Below, piece after piece: positions 9,849-17,901 of a stretch of DNA of 64,000 nucleotides. Source of the stretch: Hoeflea sp. (lineage in GTDB: Bacteria; Pseudomonadota; Alphaproteobacteria; Rhizobiales; Rhizobiaceae). The notes beneath the pieces are model-generated. The model did no database searches. It was given only the letters and a program-made list of their open reading frames with translations, and was not told the DNA's origin. Position 1 is the first letter of the stretch. The number at the start of each line of letters is the position of its first letter. The stretch spans positions 62,001 through 126,000 of the forward strand of contig JAHRFE010000027.1 in the NCBI GenBank assembly GCA_019084245.1. The letters run 5' to 3'. The translations under genes were made by a program, and so were the position numbers.

Positions 9849-11027
9849 TTGCGTCAGAAGCGTCGTTTGCCCGGCAGCGGTCACACCCTGCCCAGCCGCC
9901 TGTCAGCGCCCGTGATTTTGGGCCTTGCCGGCTTTCTCCTGACCCCGACCATTACCTCGCATGCCGACATGGCCACCATGCTGGCCGGCAGCGATGGCGC
10001 CGACGCACGGTGGAAAACAGTGCTGACCGCGTCGCCTGCCGGGTCGATCCAGGCAGCCGAGCTCGAATTCACCGACCCGGTGATGACCTCGTCCATCACA
10101 TCGGGCGCGGGCGTCACCCTGCCCAATGGCGACAAGATCGCCTTCATGGGCAAGATCGGCGCCACCGATCCGCGTCCCGACGCCGAGCGCGTGACCCGCA
10201 GCCTCAAGAAGGGCCGGGTGATGACTGTCGCCCCGGTGCAGCCGCCCAAGGATTTCTCCGCGGGCTCGGTGCTGGAGCGCCAATCCAACCTTCTGCAGCC
10301 GGCGCTCGATCCCGAGAACGCCATGGCTTTCCTCATGCCCGCCATTCGCGGCAAGGAACTCAAGATCGCCAACGCATTCTACACCGCCGGCAAGCAGAAG
10401 AGCGCGCCGCAGGTGCCGGCGATGCTGGCGAGCCTGGTGACCAACGACAATCCCGACATTCTCGCCACCGCCTATGCCCCGCCCGCGCCGGACTATGCCA
10501 GGCAGTCGCCCTTCAGTTCGATTCTGCGCGAGGAAACCCAGCGCGGCCGTTTTCTGCCGCCGGTGGACAAGGACGATCATGGCTGGGCAGGCACGGCGTT
10601 GCCACCGTCGGCGTTCTCGGAAGCTGAACAGAGGTGCCTGGCGGCCGGGATCTATTTCGAAGCCCGCGGCGAAACAGTCAAGGGCCAGGCCGCCGTCGCC
10701 CAGGTGATTCTCAACCGGGTGCGCAATCCGACCTACCCGGACACGGTTTGCGGCGTGGTCTACCAGAACTCCACATGGCGCAACCGCTGCCAGTTTTCCT
10801 TTGCCTGCGACGGCATCAAGGATCGCGTCAGGTCCCAGAAGCACTGGAACATGGCCGAGGAAATCGCGCTGGCGACCACTGCGGGCAAGATCTGGCTCAC
10901 TGAAGTCGGGTCCTCGACCCACTATCATGCCACCTATGTGAGCCCCCCATGGGCCCGCAAAATGCGCAAGGTCGGCAAGATCGGGCTGCATGTTTTCTAC
11001 GTGACCTATGGCGGCGGCTGGTCCTGA
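9849..11027 (+). CDS. cell wall hydrolase, SleB (Hydrolase_2) family
   Basis: About 392 residues. The C-terminal domain (roughly 262-385) contains AGIYFEARGE, AQVILNRV and FSFACDG, the signature of the SleB/CwlJ peptidoglycan hydrolase domain; the Glu of EARGE is the likely catalytic residue. The preceding 260 residues are low-complexity and Ala/Pro-rich, after a hydrophobic segment (SAPVILGLAGFLL) that should act as a signal or anchor. I place the start at the TTG at 9849 because GGAG lies 8 bp upstream and no in-frame ATG sits suitably close; the frame is open to 9642. A role in wall remodelling is inferred from the domain. Confidence 0.75.
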   Translation: MRQKRRLPGSGHTLPSRLSAPVILGLAGFLLTPTITSHADMATMLAGSDGADARWKTVLTASPAGSIQAAELEFTDPVMTSSITSGAGVTLPNGDKIAFMGKIGATDPRPDAERVTRSLKKGRVMTVAPVQPPKDFSAGSVLERQSNLLQPALDPENAMAFLMPAIRGKELKIANAFYTAGKQKSAPQVPAMLASLVTNDNPDILATAYAPPAPDYARQSPFSSILREETQRGRFLPPVDKDDHGWAGTALPPSAFSEAEQRCLAAGIYFEARGETVKGQAAVAQVILNRVRNPTYPDTVCGVVYQNSTWRNRCQFSFACDGIKDRVRSQKHWNMAEEIALATTAGKIWLTEVGSSTHYHATYVSPPWARKMRKVGKIGLHVFYVTYGGGWS

Positions 11028-11177
11028 GCCGGGTCGCGGGCTTCGCGCCGCAAGCCGTGTGAGTCTGGCGCAGGCCGCCAAGTTTTTCTGATACTTCCGT
11101 AGCGGACCCCGGATGGGGCATCTCAAGCTATTGATAAAAATGAAGAAAAACGTCTCGCGCTTAAGCCTTTCCGCGCC

Positions 11178-11206
11178 TTGACTATAACCTGACCTAAAAC
11201 TATGTT
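11178..11206 (+). promoter_or_regulatory. probable sigma-70 promoter of the atp operon
   Basis: TTGACT at 11178-11183 and TATGTT at 11201-11206 are separated by exactly 17 bp, and both resemble rhizobial housekeeping promoter boxes. It lies 60 bp upstream of the atpI ATG, in the only sizeable gap before the F0 genes. Confidence 0.5.
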
Positions 11207-11266
11207 GCGCCCGACTTCGAAGCGGCTTTTTCCAAGTCGTCGCTCGCGTGTCAGGAGTGCGCATCC

Positions 11267-11674
11267 ATGGATGAAAAGCGCGGGACAGGCGGCTCGGACA
11301 ATCCGGGCGCAGGCGGCGGAATGGAAGATGACGGATCGGAAAGCCTGAAGGCCCGTCGTCAGCGCCTGGATACCGAACTTCTCGCCCGCCGTAAGGTGGA
11401 GCCGAAAGGAGGGTCCAACAGGGAGGCTGCGCAGGGCTATGCGCTTGCGGTCAAGCTGTCGAGCGAGTTCATCGCCGGCGTGATCGTTGGAGCGCTGCTG
11501 GGCTATCTGTTTGATCGGTTTTTGGGCACGTCGCCCTGGGGCCTGATCGTGTTTCTGATCCTCGGATTTTGCGCCGGGGTGCTGAATATCCTGCGCTCGA
11601 CCGGCGCGGTCGCCCAGCCTGGTCCGGCCGGGTGGAGCCAGACCGGAGAACGCGGGAAAGACGACGGGAAATAA
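11267..11674 (+). CDS. atpI: ATP synthase F0 assembly protein AtpI
   Basis: A 135-residue protein with a hydrophilic, charged N-terminal third and two hydrophobic helices (around residues 62-85 and 90-112), including the GxLLGYLFDRFLGTSPWG segment typical of alphaproteobacterial AtpI. AtpI assists assembly of the c-ring and possibly Mg2+ supply. It is the first gene of a rightward F0 operon and is 38 bp ahead of atpB. The F1 genes (delta, alpha, gamma, beta, epsilon) are not in the window, consistent with the separate F0 and F1 operons of alphaproteobacteria. Confidence 0.9.
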   Translation: MDEKRGTGGSDNPGAGGGMEDDGSESLKARRQRLDTELLARRKVEPKGGSNREAAQGYALAVKLSSEFIAGVIVGALLGYLFDRFLGTSPWGLIVFLILGFCAGVLNILRSTGAVAQPGPAGWSQTGERGKDDGK

Positions 11675-11712
11675 TGTCCGGTTTGACCGGAGTGCGAGAA
11701 AGAGGCGTGTAA

Positions 11713-12462
11713 GTGGCCAACGATCCGATCCACCAGTTCCAGATCACCCGGCTCGTCCCTATCGAGATCGGCGGTCTGGACTTGTCGTTCACCAATTCCT
11801 CGCTGTTCATGGTGGCGACAGTCGCTGCCGCCGCAGGGTTCCTGTTCCTGACCACCGCCAACCGGGGCCTGATCCCGTCGCGTCTGCAGTCGGTCTCGGA
11901 AATGTCCTACGAATTCGTGGCGTCGATGCTGCGGGACGGGGCCGGGTCGCAGGGCATGCGCTTCTTCCCGATGGTGTTCTCTCTGTTCATGTTCGTGCTT
12001 GTCGCCAACCTGATCGGCATGTTCCCCTATTTCTTCACCGTCACCAGCCATCTGATCGTCACCTTCGCGCTGTCCATGCTCGTCGTTGGCACGGTCGTGG
12101 TCTATGGTTTCTGGAAGCACGGCTTGCACTTCCTCAATTTGTTCGTTCCCTCCGGCGTGCCCGGCATCCTGATGCCGCTGGTGGTGATGATCGAAGTCAT
12201 CTCCTTCCTGTCGCGTCCGATCAGCCTTTCGGTTCGTCTGTTCGCCAACATGCTGGCCGGCCACATCACGCTCAAGGTTTTTGCCGGCTTCGTGGTCTCG
12301 CTGGGCGGCATGGGCGCGCTCGGCATCGGCGGCGCAATCCTGCCGCTCGCCATGACGGTGGCGTTGACCGGTCTTGAATTTCTCGTTGCCTTCCTGCAGG
12401 CCTATGTCTTTGCGGTGCTGACTTGCATGTACCTCAACGACGCCCTGCACCCCGGCCACTAG
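11713..12462 (+). CDS. atpB: ATP synthase F0 subunit a
   Basis: A 249-residue polytopic membrane protein starting at GTG. The segment [14 protein letters not shown] contains the essential proton-channel arginine (Arg175), and the following helices match subunit a. It forms the proton half-channels next to the c-ring in the inner membrane. The N-terminus (DPIHQFQI) is the usual rhizobial start and supports the GTG. It is followed 65 bp later by atpE. Confidence 0.95.
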   Translation: MANDPIHQFQITRLVPIEIGGLDLSFTNSSLFMVATVAAAAGFLFLTTANRGLIPSRLQSVSEMSYEFVASMLRDGAGSQGMRFFPMVFSLFMFVLVANLIGMFPYFFTVTSHLIVTFALSMLVVGTVVVYGFWKHGLHFLNLFVPSGVPGILMPLVVMIEVISFLSRPISLSVRLFANMLAGHITLKVFAGFVVSLGGMGALGIGGAILPLAMTVALTGLEFLVAFLQAYVFAVLTCMYLNDALHPGH

Positions 12463-12527
12463 GATCCCTTCACCGGCGGTTCGCCGCCAGCAAAATCGCA
12501 TCCATCCCATTCCAAAGGAGTTTTATC

Positions 12528-12755
12528 ATGGAAGCAGAAGCAGCAAAGTACATCGGCGCCGGCATCGCTTGTCTCGGCATGGGCGGCGCAGGCATCGGCC
12601 TGGGCAACATCTTCGGCAGCTACCTGTCAGGCGCCCTGCGCAATCCGTCGGCAGCTGACGGCCAGTTCGGCCGTTTGATCTTCGGCTTTGCCGTGACCGA
12701 AGCTCTGGGCATCTTCTCGCTGCTCGTCGCCCTCCTTCTCCTCTTCGCCGTCTAA
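12528..12755 (+). CDS. atpE: ATP synthase F0 subunit c
   Basis: A 75-residue proteolipid of two helices joined by the polar loop with RNP (38-40). The first helix has the glycine-rich GxGxGxG packing motif, and Glu58 in [10 protein letters not shown] is the proton-binding carboxylate. The reading frame is open upstream to 12423, but a strong AAAGGAG lies just before the ATG at 12528. The strong site fits the higher stoichiometry needed for subunit c. Confidence 0.96.
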   Translation: MEAEAAKYIGAGIACLGMGGAGIGLGNIFGSYLSGALRNPSAADGQFGRLIFGFAVTEALGIFSLLVALLLLFAV

Positions 12756-12820
12756 TCGTCGAACGAGTGTCAGGCTTGCCACGCCGGATCACCGGCGTGG
12801 CATTTCATCTGGAGGCGACC

Positions 12821-13405
12821 ATGTTTGTTGTGACCCCGGCCTATGCCCAGTCCAACCCCACCGAAGGGACCAATTCGGAAACCGGCGCACCGGGTGGCGA
12901 AACCCACGGTGGCGGCTCTTTTCCACCCTTCGATTCCTCAACCTATGCCTCGCAGCTGCTGTGGCTGGCGATTACGTTCGGCCTGTTCTATCTGTTCATG
13001 TCGAGGGTCATCGTGCCGCGCATCGGCGGCATTCTGGAGCACCGGCGCGACCGGATTGCGCAGGATCTCGATGAAGCCAATCGTCTGAAGGAAGAAGCCG
13101 ACGAGGCCATTGCCGCTTACGAGCAGGAACTGGCTGACGCGCGCAAGAAGGCCTCGGCCATCGCCGATACCGCGCGTGACAAGGCCAAGTCTGCGGCTGA
13201 AGCCGAGCGGACCAAGACCGAAGCCGAACTGAGCGCCAAGATGGCCGAAGCCGAGAAGAGCATCGCCGCCATCAAGCAAAAAGCGCTGGCCGAAGTTGAT
13301 ACCATCGCCGAGGAAACCGCCACGGATGTGGTCAAGCATCTCCTGGGTGGTTCCGTGACCAAAGCCGAGGTCGCCGCCGCGATCCGTGCTGCATCCGGCA
13401 AGTAA
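12821..13405 (+). CDS. atpG: ATP synthase F0 subunit b' (peripheral stalk)
   Basis: A 194-residue protein with a short Gly/Thr/Ser-rich N-terminal extension, one transmembrane helix (about 45-65, [15 protein letters not shown]) and a long charged helical region rich in AEAE/KAE heptads, forming the peripheral stalk. Alphaproteobacteria and photosynthetic bacteria have a b/b' pair, and this is the b' member by its position before b and its N-terminal extension. GGAGG precedes the ATG at 12821, which decides the start over the longer open frame from 12767. Confidence 0.92.
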   Translation: MFVVTPAYAQSNPTEGTNSETGAPGGETHGGGSFPPFDSSTYASQLLWLAITFGLFYLFMSRVIVPRIGGILEHRRDRIAQDLDEANRLKEEADEAIAAYEQELADARKKASAIADTARDKAKSAAEAERTKTEAELSAKMAEAEKSIAAIKQKALAEVDTIAEETATDVVKHLLGGSVTKAEVAAAIRAASGK

Positions 13406-13420
13406 GCGGAGACGACGATC

Positions 13421-13900
13421 ATGGACGCATCATTCTTTGCCTTAGTCGGCCTTATCATCTTCCTGGGCATTCTGGCCTACGTGAAGGTGCCTGCGATGAT
13501 CACTGGTGCGCTCGACAAGCGTTCCGACCAGATCCGCAATGAACTCGAACAGGCCAAGCAGCTGCGCGAGGAAGCCCAGCAACTTCTCGCCGAGTATCAG
13601 CGCAAGCGCAAGGAAGCCGAATCCGAAGCCAAGGGCATTCTGAGTGCCGCCGAGCGGGAAGCCGCCGTGCTGCGCGAAGAAGCCAAGGCCAAGACCGAGG
13701 AATATGTCAGCCGCCGCACCGCGATGGCCGAGCAGAAGATCCGCCAGGCCGAATCGGACGCCATCAACGAGGTTCGCGCTTCCGCCGTGGATCTGGCGAT
13801 TGCAGCGGCCGAAAAGCTGATCGGCTCGAAGGTCGACAGCAAGGCGTCAGACGAGTTGTTCAAGTCTTCGCTGGGCGAGATGAAGACCCGGCTCAACTGA
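13421..13900 (+). CDS. atpF: ATP synthase F0 subunit b
   Basis: A 159-residue stalk subunit. One N-terminal membrane helix (about residues 4-24) is followed by a long amphipathic coiled coil starting at the conserved VPAMITGALDKRSDQIRNEL region. It pairs with the b' subunit encoded 15 bp upstream to hold F1 stationary. It is the last gene of the operon, and an intrinsic terminator starts 27 bp after its stop. Confidence 0.95.
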   Translation: MDASFFALVGLIIFLGILAYVKVPAMITGALDKRSDQIRNELEQAKQLREEAQQLLAEYQRKRKEAESEAKGILSAAEREAAVLREEAKAKTEEYVSRRTAMAEQKIRQAESDAINEVRASAVDLAIAAAEKLIGSKVDSKASDELFKSSLGEMKTRLN

Positions 13901-13926
13901 GCCTTTCAAGCATGAATGTGAAACGG

Positions 13927-13953
13927 AGGCCGGGATCAATTCCCGGCCTTTTT
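13927..13953 (+). terminator. intrinsic terminator of the atp F0 operon
   Basis: A perfect 9-bp GC-rich stem (AGGCCGGGA / TCCCGGCCT) with a 5-nt loop is directly followed by TTTTTG. It is placed just after the atpF stop and oriented to end the rightward atp transcript. Confidence 0.9.
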
Positions 13954-13995
13954 GTTTTGACAAAGTCCTGCCTGGTATGGGCGGTGACCTGTCCT

Positions 13996-14082
13996 CCGTC
14001 ATTCCGGCCCCCGCGCCGTGAAAGAGTCTCTTGCGATCAAGGACTTGATCGCGCTGGATGCCCGCCTGCGCTGGCATGACGG
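13996..14082. repeat. GTCAT...ATGAC palindromic intergenic repeat, copy 1
   Basis: The 13901-14305 gap holds the atp terminator and this element of about 87 bp. Its ends are inverted (CCGTCATTCCGG ... GCTGGCATGACGG), and the interior includes GATCAAGGACTTGATC, itself a palindrome. It belongs with the similar elements at 44128 and 47262. Elements of this type are widespread in alphaproteobacterial intergenic DNA. I see no gene in the rest of the gap. Confidence 0.65.
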
Positions 14083-14305
14083 GTGTTGACGGACTGCCAA
14101 CAGAAACGAAAGAAGCTGGACTTGCCGGGCTTGTCAGCAGTCTGAGGTCGGGATCACTCCCGACCTCGGTCGTTTGGGGATGCCGGAGGCCGTCATCGGG
14201 CGGAGCGGAAGCTTTCCCGCCGGCGTCCAGCAGGCTCGGGAATTGCTTGCTGCAAGGGCGTGCGGGCCACTCGTTCGCCCCCCGGTTCATGGGTGGCGCG
14301 GGGCG

Positions 14306-14950
14306 TCAGTCCCTGCGCAGGGGGCGGAAGGTCATGCGGTGCAGCGGGCAGGGGCCGTGCTCGGCGATTGCCGTGAGATGCCTGGGCGCGCCATAGCCCA
14401 TGTGGCTTTCGAAGCCATAGAAGGGATGGACCAGGGCGGCGCGGATCATCATCCGGTCGCGCACCACCTTGGCGACGATCGAGGCGGCGGCGATGGAGAG
14501 CGAGCGCGCATCGCCCTTGATCAGCGCCTGGCCGTGGCAAGACAGGCCCGAGGGGACGTCGCGGCCGTCGACCAGCGCGTAATCGGCCTTCACCGGCAGC
14601 GCTGCCAGCGCCCGGCACATGGCGGCAAGGCTTGCCGCGCGGATGTCCGTCCGCTCGATCTCGCGCGCCGAGGCGCTGGCGATGCCGACATGGCACGACG
14701 CCATGATCAGCTCGAACAGTTCCTCGCGCCGCGCGGGCCTGAGCGCCTTCGAATCGTTCAATCCGTCCGGAATGCAGGCAGGGTCGAGGATGACGGCCGC
14801 GGCCACGACGGGGCCCGCGAGCGGTCCACGCCCGGCCTCGTCGAGGCCTGCGACAAGGCGGAAGCCGCTCCGGGCGGCATGCCGCTCGAAGTAATCGTCC
14901 GGCGTGACCGGACAGTCGGGAAACAGGGAATCGGGCGGGGTGCAAGACAT
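14306..14950 (-). CDS. rnhB: ribonuclease HII
   Basis: A 214-residue RNase HII that removes RNA from RNA-DNA hybrids and misincorporated ribonucleotides. The motif [13 protein letters not shown] at residues 35-47 supplies the first two catalytic acidic residues (Asp37, Glu38), LVDGRD contains Asp128, and the later [10 protein letters not shown] segment is the conserved fourth region. The start at 14950 is chosen because the longer open frame back to 15076 has no family similarity. It lies downstream of the radical SAM gene on the same strand. Confidence 0.92.
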   Translation of the reverse strand: MSCTPPDSLFPDCPVTPDDYFERHAARSGFRLVAGLDEAGRGPLAGPVVAAAVILDPACIPDGLNDSKALRPARREELFELIMASCHVGIASASAREIERTDIRAASLAAMCRALAALPVKADYALVDGRDVPSGLSCHGQALIKGDARSLSIAAASIVAKVVRDRMMIRAALVHPFYGFESHMGYGAPRHLTAIAEHGPCPLHRMTFRPLRRD

Positions 14951-15102
14951 GTTGCGGCGAAACTTGCACACCCGCCCGATCCTCTGCAAGGCCCGGCGGC
15001 TGGGGACGGGATGCCGCTCGGGCGCCGGACAGCCCTTGATGGGGCGGTGGGCGGTCCGGGTTGGGTCGCCGCGCATCTGATTTGGCTGCGCGGCAATCTT
15101 TC

Positions 15103-15126
15103 AGACGTCCTGTGGCTCGGACGTCT
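15103..15126 (-). terminator. hairpin after the radical SAM gene, possible terminator
   Basis: A perfect 8-bp inverted repeat (AGACGTCC / GGACGTCT) with an 8-nt loop sits 5 bp past the stop of the leftward radical SAM gene. There is no clear T-run on the exit side, so termination is uncertain; it may only stabilise the mRNA end. Confidence 0.35.
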
Positions 15127-15131
15127 TGAGG

Positions 15132-16289
15132 CTACAGCAGGCTCAACTGAACCCCTTCGCCATGCGGCGGGACGAACTGGTCCACGCGCAACGGCGCTTT
15201 CCTGATGTTCAGGCCAAGCCGCTTGGCGGTCATGTCGAAACGGCGGGAGATCTGCCAGGCATAGGGCCCGGTTCCACGCATACGTTTGCCGAATTCGGCG
15301 TCGTAATCCTTGCCGCCGCGCATCGAGCGGATCAGCGACATCACATGCCGGTAGCGATCCGGATAATGCCTGAGCAGCCAGTCGCGGAACAGCGGGCTGA
15401 CCTCGATCGGCAGGCGCAGCAGGACATAGCCCGCCGCATCCGCGCCGGCGGCCTTGGCGGAATCGAGAATCCGCTCGATCTCGTGGTCGTTGAGGCCCGG
15501 AATGACCGGCGCCGCCATCACCGACACCGGAATGCCGGCATCGGACAATGCCCGCATCGCTTCAAGCCGCTTTTCCGGCGTCGCCGCCCGCGGCTCCATG
15601 GTGCGCGCCAGCTTCCGGTCGAGCGTCGTCACCGACAAGGCCACCCGCGCCAGACCCTTCGACGCCATGCGTGACAGGATATCGATGTCGCGGACCACAA
15701 GCGCCGATTTGGTGACGATGCCGACCGGATGGCCTGCGGCTTCCAGCACTTCGAGCAGTTGCCGCATGATCCGCCATTGCTTCTCGATCGGCTGATAGGG
15801 ATCGGTGTTGGTGCCGATGGCGATCGGCTGCACCTTGTAGTCCGGCCGTGACAGTTCCCGCTCCAGAAGCCGCGGTGCATCGGGCTTGGCAAACAGCCGC
15901 GCCTCGAAGTCGACGCCCGCCGACAGGCCCATATAGGCGTGGGTCGGCCGCGCGAAACAATAGACGCAGCCATGCTCGCAGCCCCGGTAGGGATTGATCG
16001 AACGGTCAAAGGAAAGATCGGGGGACTGGTTCTTGGTGATGACGGTGCGCGGTTTTTCGATCTGCACCTCGGTCTTGAACGGCGCCAGGTCCTCGAGGCT
16101 GCTCCAGCCGTCGTCAAACACCTCGCGGGTGCTGATCTCATAGCGGCCCGACATGTTGAGCCCGGCACCGCGGCCGCGCACGCGGTCGTCGTTCACACGC
16201 ATGCCGCTCGCCGCCACAAGCGCATTGGCTTCAGCCGCCTGCAGGCCCGGCGCGAAGGCGGTTTGTTTCAACGCTGAAAGACTTGGCAT
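15132..16289 (-). CDS. PA0069-family radical SAM protein (spore photoproduct lyase-like)
   Basis: A 385-residue radical SAM enzyme. The cluster motif CEHGCVYC (CxxxCxxC) lies near residue 98, after the family opening NPYRGCEHGC, and is followed by a TIM-barrel core with TNTDPYQPIEK. This matches the PA0069/Rv2578c group, related to spore photoproduct lyase but found in non-sporulating bacteria, with no established reaction. The ATG at 16289 is preceded by GGAGG at ideal spacing, so the 11 extra upstream codons are discarded. It is followed by rnhB. Confidence 0.85.
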   Translation of the reverse strand: MPSLSALKQTAFAPGLQAAEANALVAASGMRVNDDRVRGRGAGLNMSGRYEISTREVFDDGWSSLEDLAPFKTEVQIEKPRTVITKNQSPDLSFDRSINPYRGCEHGCVYCFARPTHAYMGLSAGVDFEARLFAKPDAPRLLERELSRPDYKVQPIAIGTNTDPYQPIEKQWRIMRQLLEVLEAAGHPVGIVTKSALVVRDIDILSRMASKGLARVALSVTTLDRKLARTMEPRAATPEKRLEAMRALSDAGIPVSVMAAPVIPGLNDHEIERILDSAKAAGADAAGYVLLRLPIEVSPLFRDWLLRHYPDRYRHVMSLIRSMRGGKDYDAEFGKRMRGTGPYAWQISRRFDMTAKRLGLNIRKAPLRVDQFVPPHGEGVQLSLL

Positions 16290-16480
16290 AAGACCTCCAT
16301 ACGACCCCGATGGGACCGGCAATTTGGCAGGGCAAGGCCTCTCGCCCTGTTCGTGATTATTTTCCTATCGCAAAATCCGGAACATAGCAAGAACAAAAAC
16401 CCAGATCCGAACTGAATGAGGGTCGCCTATGCGCCATAGGGCTGTCTGGCATATCGCCCGCGCATGATTTAAAAGGGGAA

Positions 16481-16996
16481 ATGATCAGTGTTTTCATCGA
16501 ATGCAAGGACCAGGAAAAGGCGCTGGCGGTGACGCTCGCGGCCCTTGTCCACGGCGCAGTCGAAGGGCTCGTCGCCGAGGTGGTGATCCTCGACCGGGGC
16601 TCGCGCGACGGCACGGCGCTGCTCGCCGATGCGGCAGGGTGCAGGTTTCTCACGGATCCTGATCTGCGCGAGGTGGTCCGTTCGGCGCGCGCCGACTGGC
16701 TGTTGCTGGTCGAGCCCGGCGCCCGGCCGCTGCTGGGTTGGACCGACCATATCGGCCAGCATATTGCCGCGGGACGTCAGGCGGCGCGGTTCGCGCCCTC
16801 GCGGGAATACAGGCTGCCGTTCATGGACCGGTTGCGCCGTCGCGTGTCGGCGCTCGAGCATGGCGTCCTGCTCCCCAAGTCCCAGGCGATCGCCAATTCG
16901 GGGTCAGCCGAGTCGCTGGAAGGTCTAGGCCGTGGCCTGGCCATGACCCGGCTCAAATGCGAGATCGTGCCGGCCGCCGTGCTGGCCATGCCCTGA
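16481..16996 (+). CDS. glycosyltransferase family 2-like protein
   Basis: A 171-residue protein beginning MISVFIECKDQEKALAVTL, with VVILDRGSRDGT near residues 35-46, as in the nucleotide-sugar binding half of GT-A family 2 enzymes. It lacks a full-length acceptor domain and is about half the usual enzyme size, so it may be a reduced or non-catalytic member. In related genomes such short proteins also sit beside ispE. It is convergent with ispE, with only 17 bp between the stops. Confidence 0.6.
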   Translation: MISVFIECKDQEKALAVTLAALVHGAVEGLVAEVVILDRGSRDGTALLADAAGCRFLTDPDLREVVRSARADWLLLVEPGARPLLGWTDHIGQHIAAGRQAARFAPSREYRLPFMDRLRRRVSALEHGVLLPKSQAIANSGSAESLEGLGRGLAMTRLKCEIVPAAVLAMP

Positions 16997-17013
16997 GGCA
17001 GGGCGCTGTTTTT

Positions 17014-17889
17014 TCAGGCAGAAGCCACTGTCCGCGTCGCTGAGACGTACCAGCTAGGGTGTTCCTTCCCAAGGCGGTTTGCGGCGTCACGGGCGGCCTC
17101 TGGGTTCTCGAACAGCCCGAAGCAGCTTGCGCCCGATCCCGACATGCGGACGAACAGCGCGCCCGCGTCGGTGAGTGCCGACAGACATGCCCCGATTTCG
17201 GGAACCAGCTGAAGCGCCGGCGGTTCAAGGTCATTGCGCGTGCCCGCAAGCCAGGTGATGAACTGATCCCTGTCGCCGAGGCCGGGCAGTGCGGGAAGGG
17301 GGGCGTTTTCACGGGCTTCCAGAGCCGAGAAGACCGCCGGCGTGGACACGCCGATCCTTGGATTGACGATCACCAGATCGAGCGCGAAGCCAAGCCCTGC
17401 CGGTTCCAGCGCCTCGCCGATGCCGCGTGCGATCAGCGGCTGCCCGTTCAGGCACATCGGCACATCCGCCCCGAGCCCGAGCGCGATGCGCGACAGGTCT
17501 TCCGGCGCCGGCCGGAAATCCCACAGGTCGCACAGCAGCCTGAGCGTCGCCGCGGCGTCCGCGGAGCCACCGCCAATGCCCGACGCCACGGGAAGCTGCT
17601 TGTCGAGGGTGATGTGCACAGGTTCACGCACGCGGCCCGATTGCGGCGCGGCCTCGCGCAGCGCATCACGCGCCCGGACAACCAGATTGCTCCTGGCGTC
17701 CTCCGCCGACAGCGCCCGGGCTTCGGGCCCTTCGAGAGAAAATCCGTCATGATCCGCCAGTCTGGCCGACACGCGGTCGCCAAGCTCGGTGAAGACAACG
17801 AAGCTCTCGATCAGGTGGTAGCCGTCAGCCCGCCGGCCCGTGACATGCAGCGCCAGATTGATTTTTGCCGGCGCGTCACGCGTTTGCAT
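17014..17889 (-). CDS. ispE: 4-diphosphocytidyl-2-C-methyl-D-erythritol kinase
   Basis: A 291-residue GHMP kinase of the non-mevalonate isoprenoid pathway that phosphorylates CDP-methylerythritol. The N-terminal APAKINLALHVTGRRADGYH contains the substrate-binding Lys9 and the GYH signature, and the ATP-binding loop PVASGIGGGSAD is at residues 100-111. It ends 17 bp from the convergent glycosyltransferase gene and starts 12 bp after the stop of the TPR gene on the same strand, so the two are probably cotranscribed. dxs of the same pathway is at about 51 kb. Confidence 0.94.
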   Translation of the reverse strand: MQTRDAPAKINLALHVTGRRADGYHLIESFVVFTELGDRVSARLADHDGFSLEGPEARALSAEDARSNLVVRARDALREAAPQSGRVREPVHITLDKQLPVASGIGGGSADAAATLRLLCDLWDFRPAPEDLSRIALGLGADVPMCLNGQPLIARGIGEALEPAGLGFALDLVIVNPRIGVSTPAVFSALEARENAPLPALPGLGDRDQFITWLAGTRNDLEPPALQLVPEIGACLSALTDAGALFVRMSGSGASCFGLFENPEAARDAANRLGKEHPSWYVSATRTVASA

Positions 17890-17901
17890 CGCACCGCTGG
17901 C

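Noticed and set aside
9903-11264. A 453-codon frame opposite the SleB-type hydrolase gene
   Set aside because: It has shadow composition and no recognisable motif, while the sense strand carries a clear hydrolase domain.
11252-11265. GCATCCATGGATG near the atpI start, resembling the first hairpin of the two-hairpin element
   Set aside because: It is a short chance palindrome at the start codon; the linker and second hairpin are missing.
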